From the NCBI GenBank assembly GCA_040902885.1, contig JBBDWK010000074.1:1-64000 (forward strand): a stretch of DNA of 64,000 bases, read 5' to 3'. Made by a program: the position numbers and the translations under genes. The notes below the pieces were generated by a model. That model worked only from the letters and a program-made list of their open reading frames with translations, searched no databases and was not told where the DNA came from. Every line of letters begins with the position of its first letter. Position 1 is the first letter of the stretch. This DNA comes from JBBDWK01 sp040902885. GTDB taxonomy: Bacteria > Acidobacteriota > Terriglobia > Bryobacterales > Bryobacteraceae. Shown here in pieces: positions 35,608 to 44,669 of this stretch.

Positions 35608-36318
35608 ATGATCGAATTCGCGGAAGTCAGCAAGAGCTTCGGCAGCGTCCCGGCGCTGAGCGATGCGTCTATCGAGTTGAAGGCCGGGGAATTCCTCGCG
35701 GTGCTGGGGCCTTCGGGTTGCGGCAAGACGACGCTGCTGCGGATTGCCGGAGGATACGAAGTTCCGGACTCCGGCCGTGTGCTTCTCGGCGGCAAGGACA
35801 TCACGGATCTCGCGCCGAACCGCCGCAACTTCGGCATGGTCTTCCAGAATTACGCGCTCTTTCCACACATGTCCGTGCTCGACAACGTCGAACTCGGATT
35901 ACGCATGCGCGGCATGGCGAAGGGGGAACGCCGGAGGCGTGCGCTTGACATGCTGTCGCTCGTGCGCCTGGAAGGAGTGGAGAAGCGGCGTCCCGCGGAG
36001 TTGTCGGGCGGGCAGCAGCAGCGCGTGGCACTGGCGCGCGCACTGGTGATCGAGCCGGCCGCGCTCCTGCTCGATGAGCCGCTGGCCAATCTCGACCGTA
36101 ACGTGCGGCTGCAGATGCGGGACGAATTGCGGGCGCTGCAACAGAGGCTGCGCATCAGTACGGTGCTGGTGACGCACGATCAGGAAGAGGCGCTCGCCAT
36201 CGCGGACCGGATCGCGGTGATGGACGGCGGCCGGATCGAGCAGACGGGCCGCGCGTTGGACCTCTGCCTCAACCCCGCCAGTGCCTTCGTTTCGTCGTTC
36301 CTCGGGCTGCACGGATGA
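35608..36318 (+). CDS. ABC importer ATPase (PotA-like)
   Basis: A 236-aa ATPase. Walker A GPSGCGKTT, Q-loop MVFQNYALFPHMSVLDN, signature ELSGGQQQRVALARAL, Walker B ALLLDEPLANLD and switch His in VLVTHDQEEALAIA are all present. At 236 aa it lacks the C-terminal TOBE regulatory domain usual in PotA (about 350-380 aa). It follows the binding-protein gene by nine bases and overlaps the first permease gene by ATGA. Confidence 0.93.
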   Translation: MIEFAEVSKSFGSVPALSDASIELKAGEFLAVLGPSGCGKTTLLRIAGGYEVPDSGRVLLGGKDITDLAPNRRNFGMVFQNYALFPHMSVLDNVELGLRMRGMAKGERRRRALDMLSLVRLEGVEKRRPAELSGGQQQRVALARALVIEPAALLLDEPLANLDRNVRLQMRDELRALQQRLRISTVLVTHDQEEALAIADRIAVMDGGRIEQTGRALDLCLNPASAFVSSFLGLHG

Positions 36319-37118
36319 AGGACAAGCCCGGTCCCGCGCTGCTTCTCGCGCCATCGGCTTTCCTGTGGATAGCCGGCGTGCTTGCGCCGCTCGTTTTCGT
36401 GGTGCGGATGAGCCTGTACTCCCGCGGCGACGTGTCCGGCGAGAAACGTCTGGACACGCTTTTCTATCAGCCTGGAACGTGGTCCGTGGACGGCTACGTC
36501 AAGGTGTTGACGGAGCCGTTCTACTTGCGCATGTTCGGCTTCACGCTCCTACTGGCGCTGGTCGTAAGCGTCATTACGCTGCTGCTCGGATACCTGCTTG
36601 CCTACACCATCTACCGCGCTTCTCCGCGCGCCAAAATCGTACTGATCCTGATGGTGGCGCTGCCGAAGTTTACAAACATCCTGGTGTTCGTTTACGGAGT
36701 GAAGATGATCTTCGGCCCGAACGGGTTCTGGCCGGTGGTTGCGGGAGAGGTGTTGCTGCTGATGCCTTATGCGGCGCTGACCATCGCCGCGGCCCTGGAA
36801 GCTGTGCCATACCATTTAGTGGAAGCCGCGCGAGGTCTCGGCGCGTCGTCCGCGTCGGCCTTTTGGCGTGTAACTCTTCCTCTGAGTTTGCCTGGCGTAT
36901 CCGCCGCGGCCATCCTGACGCTGCTGTGGAGCGCGGGCGCTTTTCTTGCGCCGTATCTTCTGGGACAGCCTGCGCAGTACACGGTCGCCGTGGAGGTGGA
37001 TAGACAGGTGCATCAGGATATGGACTGGACCGTCGCGGCGGCGTTGAACGTCCTGCTGATCTCCTTTCTTGCCGCAGGCACGTACGCGCTGTCGGCGGCG
37101 CGGCGGAGGCTGGCATGA
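36315..37118 (+). CDS. ABC importer permease (PotB-like)
   Basis: A 267-aa inner-membrane protein with six TM helices. The cytoplasmic coupling loop EAARGLGASSASAFWRVTLP is the EAA motif that contacts the ATPase. It carries a long first periplasmic loop (about 35-70), as PotB does. It overlaps both neighbours by four bases (ATGA), so all subunits are translationally coupled. Forms a heterodimer with the next gene product. Confidence 0.9.
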   Translation: MKDKPGPALLLAPSAFLWIAGVLAPLVFVVRMSLYSRGDVSGEKRLDTLFYQPGTWSVDGYVKVLTEPFYLRMFGFTLLLALVVSVITLLLGYLLAYTIYRASPRAKIVLILMVALPKFTNILVFVYGVKMIFGPNGFWPVVAGEVLLLMPYAALTIAAALEAVPYHLVEAARGLGASSASAFWRVTLPLSLPGVSAAAILTLLWSAGAFLAPYLLGQPAQYTVAVEVDRQVHQDMDWTVAAALNVLLISFLAAGTYALSAARRRLA

Positions 37119-37879
37119 AATGGCTGGCTTATCTCGTGCTGGCGCTGCTGCTCACGCCGCTGGCGCTCTCGATTCTAGTATCCTTCACCCCATCCCGCTA
37201 TCTCGAACTGCCGCGGGGCGAATGGACGCTGAGCTGGTACCGCCAATTTTTCGATAGCCCGGCGTGGACGAGCGCTCTTGAAAATAGTCTGCTCGTCGCG
37301 GCTCTGACGGCGCTCATCTCAGTGACGACAGGCATCGCCACGGCTGTGGCTGCCGTGCGACACCAGTTCCGCTGGAAGAGCCTCTGGGAAAAGGCGTTGC
37401 TGGTGCCGTTGGTCCTTCCCGGCGTAGCGCTGGCCGTCGGGATGATGGCGCTGATCCGTCTGACACCGCTGTGGGGGAGCCATCTCGGCTTGGCGCTGGC
37501 GCATTCCGTGCTGGTCGTTCCGGTGGCGTATCTTGTCATCCGGGCATCGCTGGAGCAAGTCGACCTGAATCTCGAGGCGGCCGCGCGTGGGCTAGGCGCG
37601 ACTCCGTTGCAGGTCTTCCGCTACGTGACGCTGCCCCTGACGATGCCGGGCATTCTTTCGGCGACGCTGTTCGCTCTGGTCATCTCGCTGAACGAGGTCA
37701 CGCTGACGCTGTTTCTGGCCACGCGATACACCGAAACCCTCCCCCGCGTGATCTGGCCCAATCTGCGCTTCGCCATCACGCCGCTGGTGGCGGCGGCGTC
37801 CATCATACTCCTGGCTCTGACGTTCCCCGCCCTGGTCGCCGCGGGCTGGTGGCTGCGTCCGAGGCGCGGCAACCGCTGA
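37115..37879 (+). CDS. ABC importer permease (PotC-like)
   Basis: A 254-aa inner-membrane protein with six TM helices and EAA loop EAARGLGATPLQVFRYVTLP. It pairs with the preceding permease. It is the last gene of the four-gene importer; 130 bases follow before the next TonB receptor. The N-terminal signal-anchor (LAYLVLALLLTPLALSILVSF) and the single W-rich loop (PRGEWTLSWYRQFF) match PotC/PotI-type proteins. Confidence 0.9.
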   Translation: MKWLAYLVLALLLTPLALSILVSFTPSRYLELPRGEWTLSWYRQFFDSPAWTSALENSLLVAALTALISVTTGIATAVAAVRHQFRWKSLWEKALLVPLVLPGVALAVGMMALIRLTPLWGSHLGLALAHSVLVVPVAYLVIRASLEQVDLNLEAAARGLGATPLQVFRYVTLPLTMPGILSATLFALVISLNEVTLTLFLATRYTETLPRVIWPNLRFAITPLVAAASIILLALTFPALVAAGWWLRPRRGNR

Positions 37880-38009
37880 TTCCCCAAACAGCCGGAAATC
37901 GGAAACTGATTTGCGATCCTTCCGAAACCGTCCTTGACGGCGCTTGCAAACGCCGCGCCGGTTCGGGCATGATGATTTCACGTATCTGAAAACAGCAGGG
38001 GGTCGATTT

Positions 38010-41000
38010 GTGAGGCAGCTTTTTCTTATCGTTCTTGTTGCGTGCCCAATCGCGTTGTACGGCCAGGCGACATTCGGAACCATTACCGGAACGGTGACGG
38101 ACAACTCCGGCGCCGTAATCCCAAACGCGGCATTACAGGTTACCAACCAGGGGACCAATATCAGCCGGTCCGCGACCAGCGACGGTTCCGGGAACTACGA
38201 GTTCACGCATCTCAATTCCGGAACCTACAGCATCACGGCCAGGGTGGCCGGCTTCAAGACGTTCGTGACACAGGGCATCGCAGTTGAAGCCCTGCGCACG
38301 GTACGGGTCGAGGTGCGGATGGATGTGGGCGAAGTCGGCACGGAAATTATGGTGCAAGGCGCGGCGCCGGTGGTGGAGACCGACGTGCCCAGCATCTCCG
38401 ACGTGAAGACCCTGCGCGATCTCAAGGACCTTCCGTTGAATATCCGCAGCACGGTCAGCGGAACTGGCGACAGCGGCCTCTATCGGTACGTATTCATGAC
38501 GCCGACCGGATACCAGGGCGGCGGATCGCGGTTTTCGCTAGGCGGCGGGCGCGGCAGCCAGAACTACTTCAACGTAGACGGCATCAGCTCGAACTCGCCG
38601 GCGTTCGGCAACTCCATCGGGCCGGCCGAGCCGTCGTTCGAGTCGATTCAGGAAGTGCGCTTCGAGATTGTCAACAACAAAGCCGAGTTCGGGGAAGTGG
38701 CCAACATCACGGCCATCACGAAGAGCGGCGCCAACGACATACACGGCGGGCTGTTCTGGTATCACGAAAACTCGGCGCTGAACGCGCGCCCTTACTTCGC
38801 TGCGTCGCTCGGCCAGAATATCCGCAATAATTTCGGCGTCTCCATCGGCGGCCCCATCAAGCGGAACAAGGCCTTCTTCTTCGGCACGTTTGAGGGTGAG
38901 CGGCAACGCCAGCCCTCTAACATCGCGCCCAATCTGCCGACTACCTTGATGCGGCAGGGCGACTTCTCGCAGCTCCTCAACCAGTCGTCGCCGATTATCG
39001 TGCGCAACCCGTTCGCGGGCGGCACGCCTTTCCCCAACAATGTCATTCCCGCAAACCTGCTCAACCAAGGGTCGTTGCGCTGGCAGGACCGCTTCTTCCC
39101 GCTGCCGAACTTTGGCGACCCGGGGCTGACGGTGGCCAACTATCGCGCGACCGTTCCGCAGCAGATCCGGCACGACCAGTTCGACGTTCGAGTCGACTAC
39201 AACGTGAACGCCTCCAACAATCTCTACGCGCGCGTCTCGTACAAACGCTCGGAGCCGAGGGTGCTCGACAGCGGTCTTCCCGCCGAGCTTACGGGTTACC
39301 GGGTGCAGGTCCGCATGGCGCGTCAGGTGGCCATCTCCGATACCTGGACCATCACCCCGCGCCTGATCAACGAATTCAAAGTCGGCTTCGCGCGGAACTT
39401 CAACCCCCGCCAGGGCACGCTGCTTGGCCAGGACCTGGTGGACCTGGTCGGCATTCAGGGGCTCCAGCCCGCGCCGGGTATCGAGAACGTGCCCACGGTA
39501 AACATTGTCGGCTTCCACACCTTCAACCAGATCGCCAAGGCCGCGCCGGCGGAGAACACCTATCAGGTGGTCGACCAGCTCACTCACATCCGCGGCCGCC
39601 ACACCATCAAAGGCGGCTTCGAGTTCCGGCCGCAGCAGTATAACGACTTCATCCAGCCGCAGTTCGGCACCTATGGCTTCACCGCGTTTGCGTCCGGTTA
39701 TTCCTATGCCGACTTCCTCCTCGGCCTGCCGAACACCACTTCCCGCAACTACGTCCGCCCGCCCCGTTACGCGCGCTTCTATTCCCTGAGCGGATTCATC
39801 CAGGATGACTTCAAACTCAGCCCGACGCTCACCCTGAGCTACGGTCTGCGTTACGACTACAATCAGCCCGCGCGCGATAAGGACGACATTATCTTCAATG
39901 TCGATCCCGCGCAGGGCCGGCTGGTGGTGCCGAACGAAACCATCCTGCAGCAATACGTGAATCCGCTATTTCCGAGCCAGATTCCCATCGTGACCGCCCA
40001 GCAGGCTGGCTTCCCGGACAGGTCCCTGCGCAATTCCGACCGCAACAATTTTGGTCCCCGTTTAGGCTTCGCGTGGCGTCCGTTTGGAGGCACCAGGACG
40101 GTGCTTCGCGGCGGCTATGGACTCTTCAGCGACGACTTTACAGCGGACGTTTTTTCTCCTCTGTATGGAGGTCCCTTCGCGCTGACCGAGAGCTTCGTCA
40201 ACGTCGTCAGCAACAGCACGCCGCTGCTCACGTTCCAGCGCCCTTTCCTGGACCGCGGAACCACCGGCAACGTGGACGTCACGGGTCTCTCGACAGACCT
40301 TCGCAACGCATACGCCCAGCAGTGGAATCTCACCATTGAGCGCGAGATCGCGGCGTCCATCGGCCTTCGCCTTTCGTACATCGGCGCCAAGTCCACGCAG
40401 CTTGTCTACGGCCGTAACGTCAACCAGCCCGCGGCCAGCGCGATTCCGTTCAGCCAGAACCGCCGGCCCGCGCCGCTATTCCGCAATATGATCATTCGCC
40501 AGAACGGCGGGAACCACATGTACCACGCGCTGAGCACGGAAGTGGAGAGGAAGTGGCAAAGGGGACTTTCTTTCATGGTTGCCTGGACCTGGGCCAAGAA
40601 CCTCACCGACGTGGATGAGACGGGCGGCGTCGAAGGGGGCACCACTCTCGAGAACAGCTTCAACCGGACCCGCGAGCGCGGAAACGCGCAGTTCAGCCCC
40701 CGGCATCGTCTTGTTTCAACCGTGATTTGGGAACTGCCGTTCGGACGCGGCAAGAAGTATCTGGCGCAGCCGGGGATTGCTGGGGCGATCCTGGGCGGCT
40801 GGCAGTTGAGCGGTGCCTACACCGCGCAAACGGGCGAATTCCTTACGCCTTCGTTCGCCGGTTCCGACCCGTCCGGCACACAGACCGTGGGCGGCATCCC
40901 GGACCGTATCGGCGACGGCAATCTGCCGGGCGGCGAGCGGTCGATCGAACGATGGTTCGACGCCTCCGCCTTCGCCGTTCCCGCAATCGGCGGGTTCGGC

Positions 41001-41255
41001 AACTCCGGCAAGGGCATCCTCGTGGGTCCGGGAAGACATGTCGCCAGCGCGGCGCTCTTCAAATCGGTTCCCTTGGGCGAGAGGATGAACCTGCGTTTTC
41101 AGATGAGCTTTACGAATCTGTTCAACACGGCGAACTTCGATGTGCCGAGTCTCAACATATCGGCTCCGAATGCGGTGGCGCGCATCCGCGCCACTCAGGG
41201 GCGCGACCTCGCCGGCCCGCGAAACGGGCTAATAGGTATCCGCCTGGATTTCTAG
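38010..41255 (+). CDS. TonB-dependent receptor, Oar-like (2)
   Basis: A 1,081-aa outer-membrane protein. Signal peptide (RQLFLIVLVACPIALYGQ), carboxypeptidase-regulatory domain (about 20-105, TITGTVTDNSGAVIPNAALQ), plug, and barrel ending in GIRLDF with a terminal Phe. GTG at 38010 is chosen because it begins the signal peptide, with GGGGG upstream. The next gene starts one base after its stop, so a Tat-exported double hydrolase is almost certainly co-expressed with it. That pairing suggests uptake of an ester-bearing or glycan fragment. Confidence 0.92.
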   Translation: MRQLFLIVLVACPIALYGQATFGTITGTVTDNSGAVIPNAALQVTNQGTNISRSATSDGSGNYEFTHLNSGTYSITARVAGFKTFVTQGIAVEALRTVRVEVRMDVGEVGTEIMVQGAAPVVETDVPSISDVKTLRDLKDLPLNIRSTVSGTGDSGLYRYVFMTPTGYQGGGSRFSLGGGRGSQNYFNVDGISSNSPAFGNSIGPAEPSFESIQEVRFEIVNNKAEFGEVANITAITKSGANDIHGGLFWYHENSALNARPYFAASLGQNIRNNFGVSIGGPIKRNKAFFFGTFEGERQRQPSNIAPNLPTTLMRQGDFSQLLNQSSPIIVRNPFAGGTPFPNNVIPANLLNQGSLRWQDRFFPLPNFGDPGLTVANYRATVPQQIRHDQFDVRVDYNVNASNNLYARVSYKRSEPRVLDSGLPAELTGYRVQVRMARQVAISDTWTITPRLINEFKVGFARNFNPRQGTLLGQDLVDLVGIQGLQPAPGIENVPTVNIVGFHTFNQIAKAAPAENTYQVVDQLTHIRGRHTIKGGFEFRPQQYNDFIQPQFGTYGFTAFASGYSYADFLLGLPNTTSRNYVRPPRYARFYSLSGFIQDDFKLSPTLTLSYGLRYDYNQPARDKDDIIFNVDPAQGRLVVPNETILQQYVNPLFPSQIPIVTAQQAGFPDRSLRNSDRNNFGPRLGFAWRPFGGTRTVLRGGYGLFSDDFTADVFSPLYGGPFALTESFVNVVSNSTPLLTFQRPFLDRGTTGNVDVTGLSTDLRNAYAQQWNLTIEREIAASIGLRLSYIGAKSTQLVYGRNVNQPAASAIPFSQNRRPAPLFRNMIIRQNGGNHMYHALSTEVERKWQRGLSFMVAWTWAKNLTDVDETGGVEGGTTLENSFNRTRERGNAQFSPRHRLVSTVIWELPFGRGKKYLAQPGIAGAILGGWQLSGAYTAQTGEFLTPSFAGSDPSGTQTVGGIPDRIGDGNLPGGERSIERWFDASAFAVPAIGGFGNSGKGILVGPGRHVASAALFKSVPLGERMNLRFQMSFTNLFNTANFDVPSLNISAPNAVARIRATQGRDLAGPRNGLIGIRLDF

Positions 41256-41256
41256 C

Positions 41257-43359
41257 ATGAACCGGCGCGATTTCGGACTCGCTTTTCTTGCCTCCGGCTT
41301 CTCCGCGAAATTATGCGGGGAGCCGGTGGCTTCCTACGCGGACGAGCACCCCGATATGCTGCTCCGCCATCTGGTCGCGGAGCTGAACGATCTTTCCGCG
41401 AAGTGGGATCGCGAGCGCGAAAAGATAGCCACCCCGGCGCAGATTGAAGCGCGCAACCGGTATGTGCGCGAGAAGATGCGCGAGATGATTCATGGCCTTC
41501 CCGACCGAAATCCGCTCGGGCCAAAGATCGTGAAATCCTTCGAGAGGCCCGGATACCGGGTGGAAAACGTGATGTTCCAGAGCCGGCCGGACTTCTGGGT
41601 CACGGGCAATCTCTATGTGCCTCTCTCCGGCAAGGGACCATTCCCGGGAATCATCTCTCCGTGCGGCCACTACGCCGACTCCCGCATGAATCCGGAGTAT
41701 CAGGCCGCGTACATCAACCTGGTAAAGAACGGATTCGTGGTGCTCGCGTACGATCCTATCGGACAGGGCGAACGCCGGCAGTATTGGAATCCGGCCACTA
41801 ACGTTACCGACGTCGGCGGCGCAACCACCGAGCATTCCATGTGCGGGCAGTTGCTGCTGCTTATGGGCGAGGATCTGACGCACTACCGCATTTGGGACGG
41901 GATGCGCGCCGTCGACTATATGCTGACCCGTCCGGAAGTGGACCCGGAGAAGATCGGCTGTGCCGGTCACTCGGGTGGAGGAACACTGACGCGTTTCATT
42001 GCGGCGCTGGATGAGCGCGTCAAGGTGGCTGTCATCAACGAGGGCGGCACGACCAACCGCTGGCCCATCGACCTGCTGCCGGAAAGCCGCATCGGACCTT
42101 CGGACGTGGAGCAGAACCTGTTCCCCGGGGCGTTGCTCGGCGTCGATCACGTGGATATGCAGGTCGCCATCGCGCCAAGACCTTTGTTGGCCCTGATCGA
42201 AGACTATTCGCCGCGGTTCCTGCGAGCGGCGGATCGCATCCGAAAGCGTTACGAGCAACTCGGTGTCGGCGACCGGTTCGCCACGGAGCCGGCCAACGAT
42301 CCTCACGCATGGACGGTAAAGCTGCGGCTGGCCACGACGCGCTGGTTTTCCCGCTGGTTCTACGGCAAACCGGGGCCGGATGTGGAGCCGGAGTTCGATG
42401 TGGAGCCGGAGGCCCGGCTTTACTGCACGCCGAATGGGTCGATCCGTTACGCGAGACAAGGCGCGACCATCTACACGCTGATCGCCAAGAAGCAGGCGCA
42501 GTTGCCTCCGAATCCAGATGAGCCGGCGAAAATCGAGGACATCCGGAAGCTGCTGGACTATCGGCATCATACCGGCCCGCTGGACGTGCGGCATATCGTG
42601 ACCACGCCGCGCAAGGGCTACTCGATCGAGAAACTGCAGTTCCTCTCCGAACCGGGGATCTACATTCCCGCATGGACATTCGTGCCCGATAAGCCGGCGC
42701 GCAAGCCGGCGATCCTGTACGTCCACGAAAGCGGCAAGGAAGCCGACGGGCTGGAGTTCGGTCCCATGGAAGAGCTGGTGCGCCAGGGCGAGTTGGTGGT
42801 TTCCATCGACGTGCGCGGCATCGGCGCTACCCGGCCGCCGCATGCCCCTCCCGGCTCCCGCCCGGGTCCGTTCGGTTTTCTCTTCGATGTGGAGACGGCC
42901 ATGGCCTATCTGGCCTGGTTCGCCAACCGGTCGCTCCTCGGCATGCGCGTTCAGGATGTGGTGCGGGCGGTGGATTATACGCTCAGCCGCAAGGATGCCG
43001 ATACGGGCGGCGTGCGGGTAATTGGAAAAGGCGCGGGCGCATTATGGACGCTGTTTGCGGCAGCCCTCGATCCGCGCATCCGATCCGTGGTCTGCGAGCG
43101 CGGTCTGGTCTCCTACCAAGCCCTTACGCAGACGGATCGATATCTGCACGGGGCAAGCGGCTTCATCCGCGATGTGCTCCTGCGCTTCGATCTTCCCCAG
43201 GTTGCGGCCCTGCTCGCGGACCGCGAATTGACCGTCAAGAGCGCCGCCGATCCCATGAAACAGCGTCTCGCCCCGGCCCAGGTGGAGAAGGTCTACATTC
43301 CCACTGCGGCAGCCTTTCAAAAGGCGGGCCGCGCACAGTATTTCCGCGTCCTCGCGTAA
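41257..43359 (+). CDS. Tat-exported protein with two alpha/beta hydrolase domains, second one nucleophile-less
   Basis: A 700-aa protein. N-terminal twin-arginine signal NRRDFGLAFLASGFSA. First hydrolase domain (about 80-370) resembles acetyl-xylan-esterase/AXE1-like enzymes, with LAYDPIGQGERRQYW and nucleophile Ser in GCAGHSGGGTLTRF. The second domain (about 450-690) repeats the fold, with VSIDVRGIGATRPP, but its elbow reads IGKGAGALWTLFAA, with Gly where the Ser should be, so it is probably not catalytic. It starts one base after the TonB receptor stop. Likely role: deacylation of an oligosaccharide or similar ester in the periplasm. Confidence 0.82.
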   Translation: MNRRDFGLAFLASGFSAKLCGEPVASYADEHPDMLLRHLVAELNDLSAKWDREREKIATPAQIEARNRYVREKMREMIHGLPDRNPLGPKIVKSFERPGYRVENVMFQSRPDFWVTGNLYVPLSGKGPFPGIISPCGHYADSRMNPEYQAAYINLVKNGFVVLAYDPIGQGERRQYWNPATNVTDVGGATTEHSMCGQLLLLMGEDLTHYRIWDGMRAVDYMLTRPEVDPEKIGCAGHSGGGTLTRFIAALDERVKVAVINEGGTTNRWPIDLLPESRIGPSDVEQNLFPGALLGVDHVDMQVAIAPRPLLALIEDYSPRFLRAADRIRKRYEQLGVGDRFATEPANDPHAWTVKLRLATTRWFSRWFYGKPGPDVEPEFDVEPEARLYCTPNGSIRYARQGATIYTLIAKKQAQLPPNPDEPAKIEDIRKLLDYRHHTGPLDVRHIVTTPRKGYSIEKLQFLSEPGIYIPAWTFVPDKPARKPAILYVHESGKEADGLEFGPMEELVRQGELVVSIDVRGIGATRPPHAPPGSRPGPFGFLFDVETAMAYLAWFANRSLLGMRVQDVVRAVDYTLSRKDADTGGVRVIGKGAGALWTLFAAALDPRIRSVVCERGLVSYQALTQTDRYLHGASGFIRDVLLRFDLPQVAALLADRELTVKSAADPMKQRLAPAQVEKVYIPTAAAFQKAGRAQYFRVLA

Positions 43360-43385
43360 CGCTGCACTCTGCCTTTAAAATTGAT

Positions 43386-43391
43386 TACAAT
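43386..43391 (+). promoter_or_regulatory. Candidate -10 element (TACAAT) for the iron-uptake operon
   Basis: TACAAT 23 bases upstream of the FTR1-fusion ATG. An upstream CTGCAC at about 18 bases is a weak -35. No Fur-box-like dyad was seen. Confidence 0.35.
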
Positions 43392-43414
43392 GAGCTTGTT
43401 GCAAGCCAGTTGCC

Positions 43415-44665
43415 ATGCTGCAGACTTTTGTAATTACGCTGCGAGAAGGGGTGGAGGCCGCCCTTGTGATCGCAATTGCCGTCGCCTACCTGCGAAAGAT
43501 CGACCGCATGGACCTGTTCGCCGTTGTCTACAGGGCCTTCGGAACCGCTCTAATTGCCAGCATTGCCGTAGCCTGGCTCTTCACGCGAATAGAGCTGAAT
43601 CAGGAGGCTTACGAAGGCTGGGTGCAACTGGCGGCGGCCGCGCTGGTGCTCACCATGATCGTCTGGATGAACCGGCATGCCAAAGGGCTGAAGGGCGAGA
43701 TTGAAAGTCAATTGCAAAAGAGGGCCGTTTCGGCCGGAGCTGGCTGGGGCATCTTCCTTTTTGTCTTCCTGATGATCTTCCGCGAGGGCGCCGAGACGGT
43801 GCTGCTGCTGACCGCGGTGAATTTCGACAGTTCCGGCGTGCTCGAAGTCGCGGGCCTGCTGCTTGGCATTCTGCTTGCGGCGCTGTTTGGCGTGAGCTTC
43901 GTGCGCGGCTCGTTCAAGATCGATCTGGGACGTTTTTTCCGCATGACGACCGCGATTCTGACGGTGGTCGTCGTGCAACTGGTTGTCACCGGTCTGCACG
44001 AGCTTTCCGAAGGCGGCGTTCTTCCCAGCAGCGAGGCGGAGATGGCGCTGATCGGCCCCATCGTTCGCAACGAGGTCTTCTTTGTGGTGGTCATCCTGGC
44101 CATGGCCGCGGCGATGATCCTGATGGAGTGGAGCCGCCGGAGACCGTCCGGCCTTTCCGGCCTGGAAGGCGCGGCCTTGCGCAAAGCCGCCTGGACGGCG
44201 CGGCGGGAAAGATTGTGGATGATCGGTTCGTGCACGGCATCGGCCGTCTTCATGCTGATGCTCACGGCCGAATTCATCTACGCAACGGCCGCGGCCGAGC
44301 TCACGCCGGCCGTACCCCTGCAAGCCGTGGACGGACGGATCCGCATTCCACTCCACACGTTCGCCGATGGCAACCTGCACCGCTTCGCCGTTCAGTCCGG
44401 AGGCGTCAGCATACGGCTGATCGGCATTCGCCGCCCCGACCGGAGCGTCGCAACGGCTTTCGATGCCTGCGTGATCTGCGGCAGCCAGGGCTACTATCAG
44501 GACGGCCCCCACGTGATGTGCAAGAACTGTGCGTCGGCCATCTTCATTCCGACCATCGGGATCGCGGGCGGGTGCAATCCGGCTCCCCTGCCCTCCGCCG
44601 TCGATGGCGGCGATCTCGTGATCGAGCTGGACCAAGCCCTCGACGGAGCGAAGTTCTTCAGATAG
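43415..44665 (+). CDS. FTR1-type iron permease fused to a DUF2318 cysteine-rich domain
   Basis: A 416-aa inner-membrane protein. The FTR1 part (1-270, about seven TM) has the two iron-binding motifs REGVE (10-14) and REGAE (123-127). After an eighth TM helix (about 270-292), a periplasmic part carries CVICGSQGYYQDG and MCKNCASAIF (Cys352, 355, 369, 372) plus GGCNP (387), which is the DUF2318 domain found with FTR1/P19 systems. FTR1 imports Fe3+ after oxidation of Fe2+. Two FtsX permeases and an ATPase follow, as in the Campylobacter-type P19/FTR1 clusters, but no P19 gene is present. Confidence 0.88.
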   Translation: MLQTFVITLREGVEAALVIAIAVAYLRKIDRMDLFAVVYRAFGTALIASIAVAWLFTRIELNQEAYEGWVQLAAAALVLTMIVWMNRHAKGLKGEIESQLQKRAVSAGAGWGIFLFVFLMIFREGAETVLLLTAVNFDSSGVLEVAGLLLGILLAALFGVSFVRGSFKIDLGRFFRMTTAILTVVVVQLVVTGLHELSEGGVLPSSEAEMALIGPIVRNEVFFVVVILAMAAAMILMEWSRRRPSGLSGLEGAALRKAAWTARRERLWMIGSCTASAVFMLMLTAEFIYATAAAELTPAVPLQAVDGRIRIPLHTFADGNLHRFAVQSGGVSIRLIGIRRPDRSVATAFDACVICGSQGYYQDGPHVMCKNCASAIFIPTIGIAGGCNPAPLPSAVDGGDLVIELDQALDGAKFFR

Positions 44666-44669
44666 CGTC

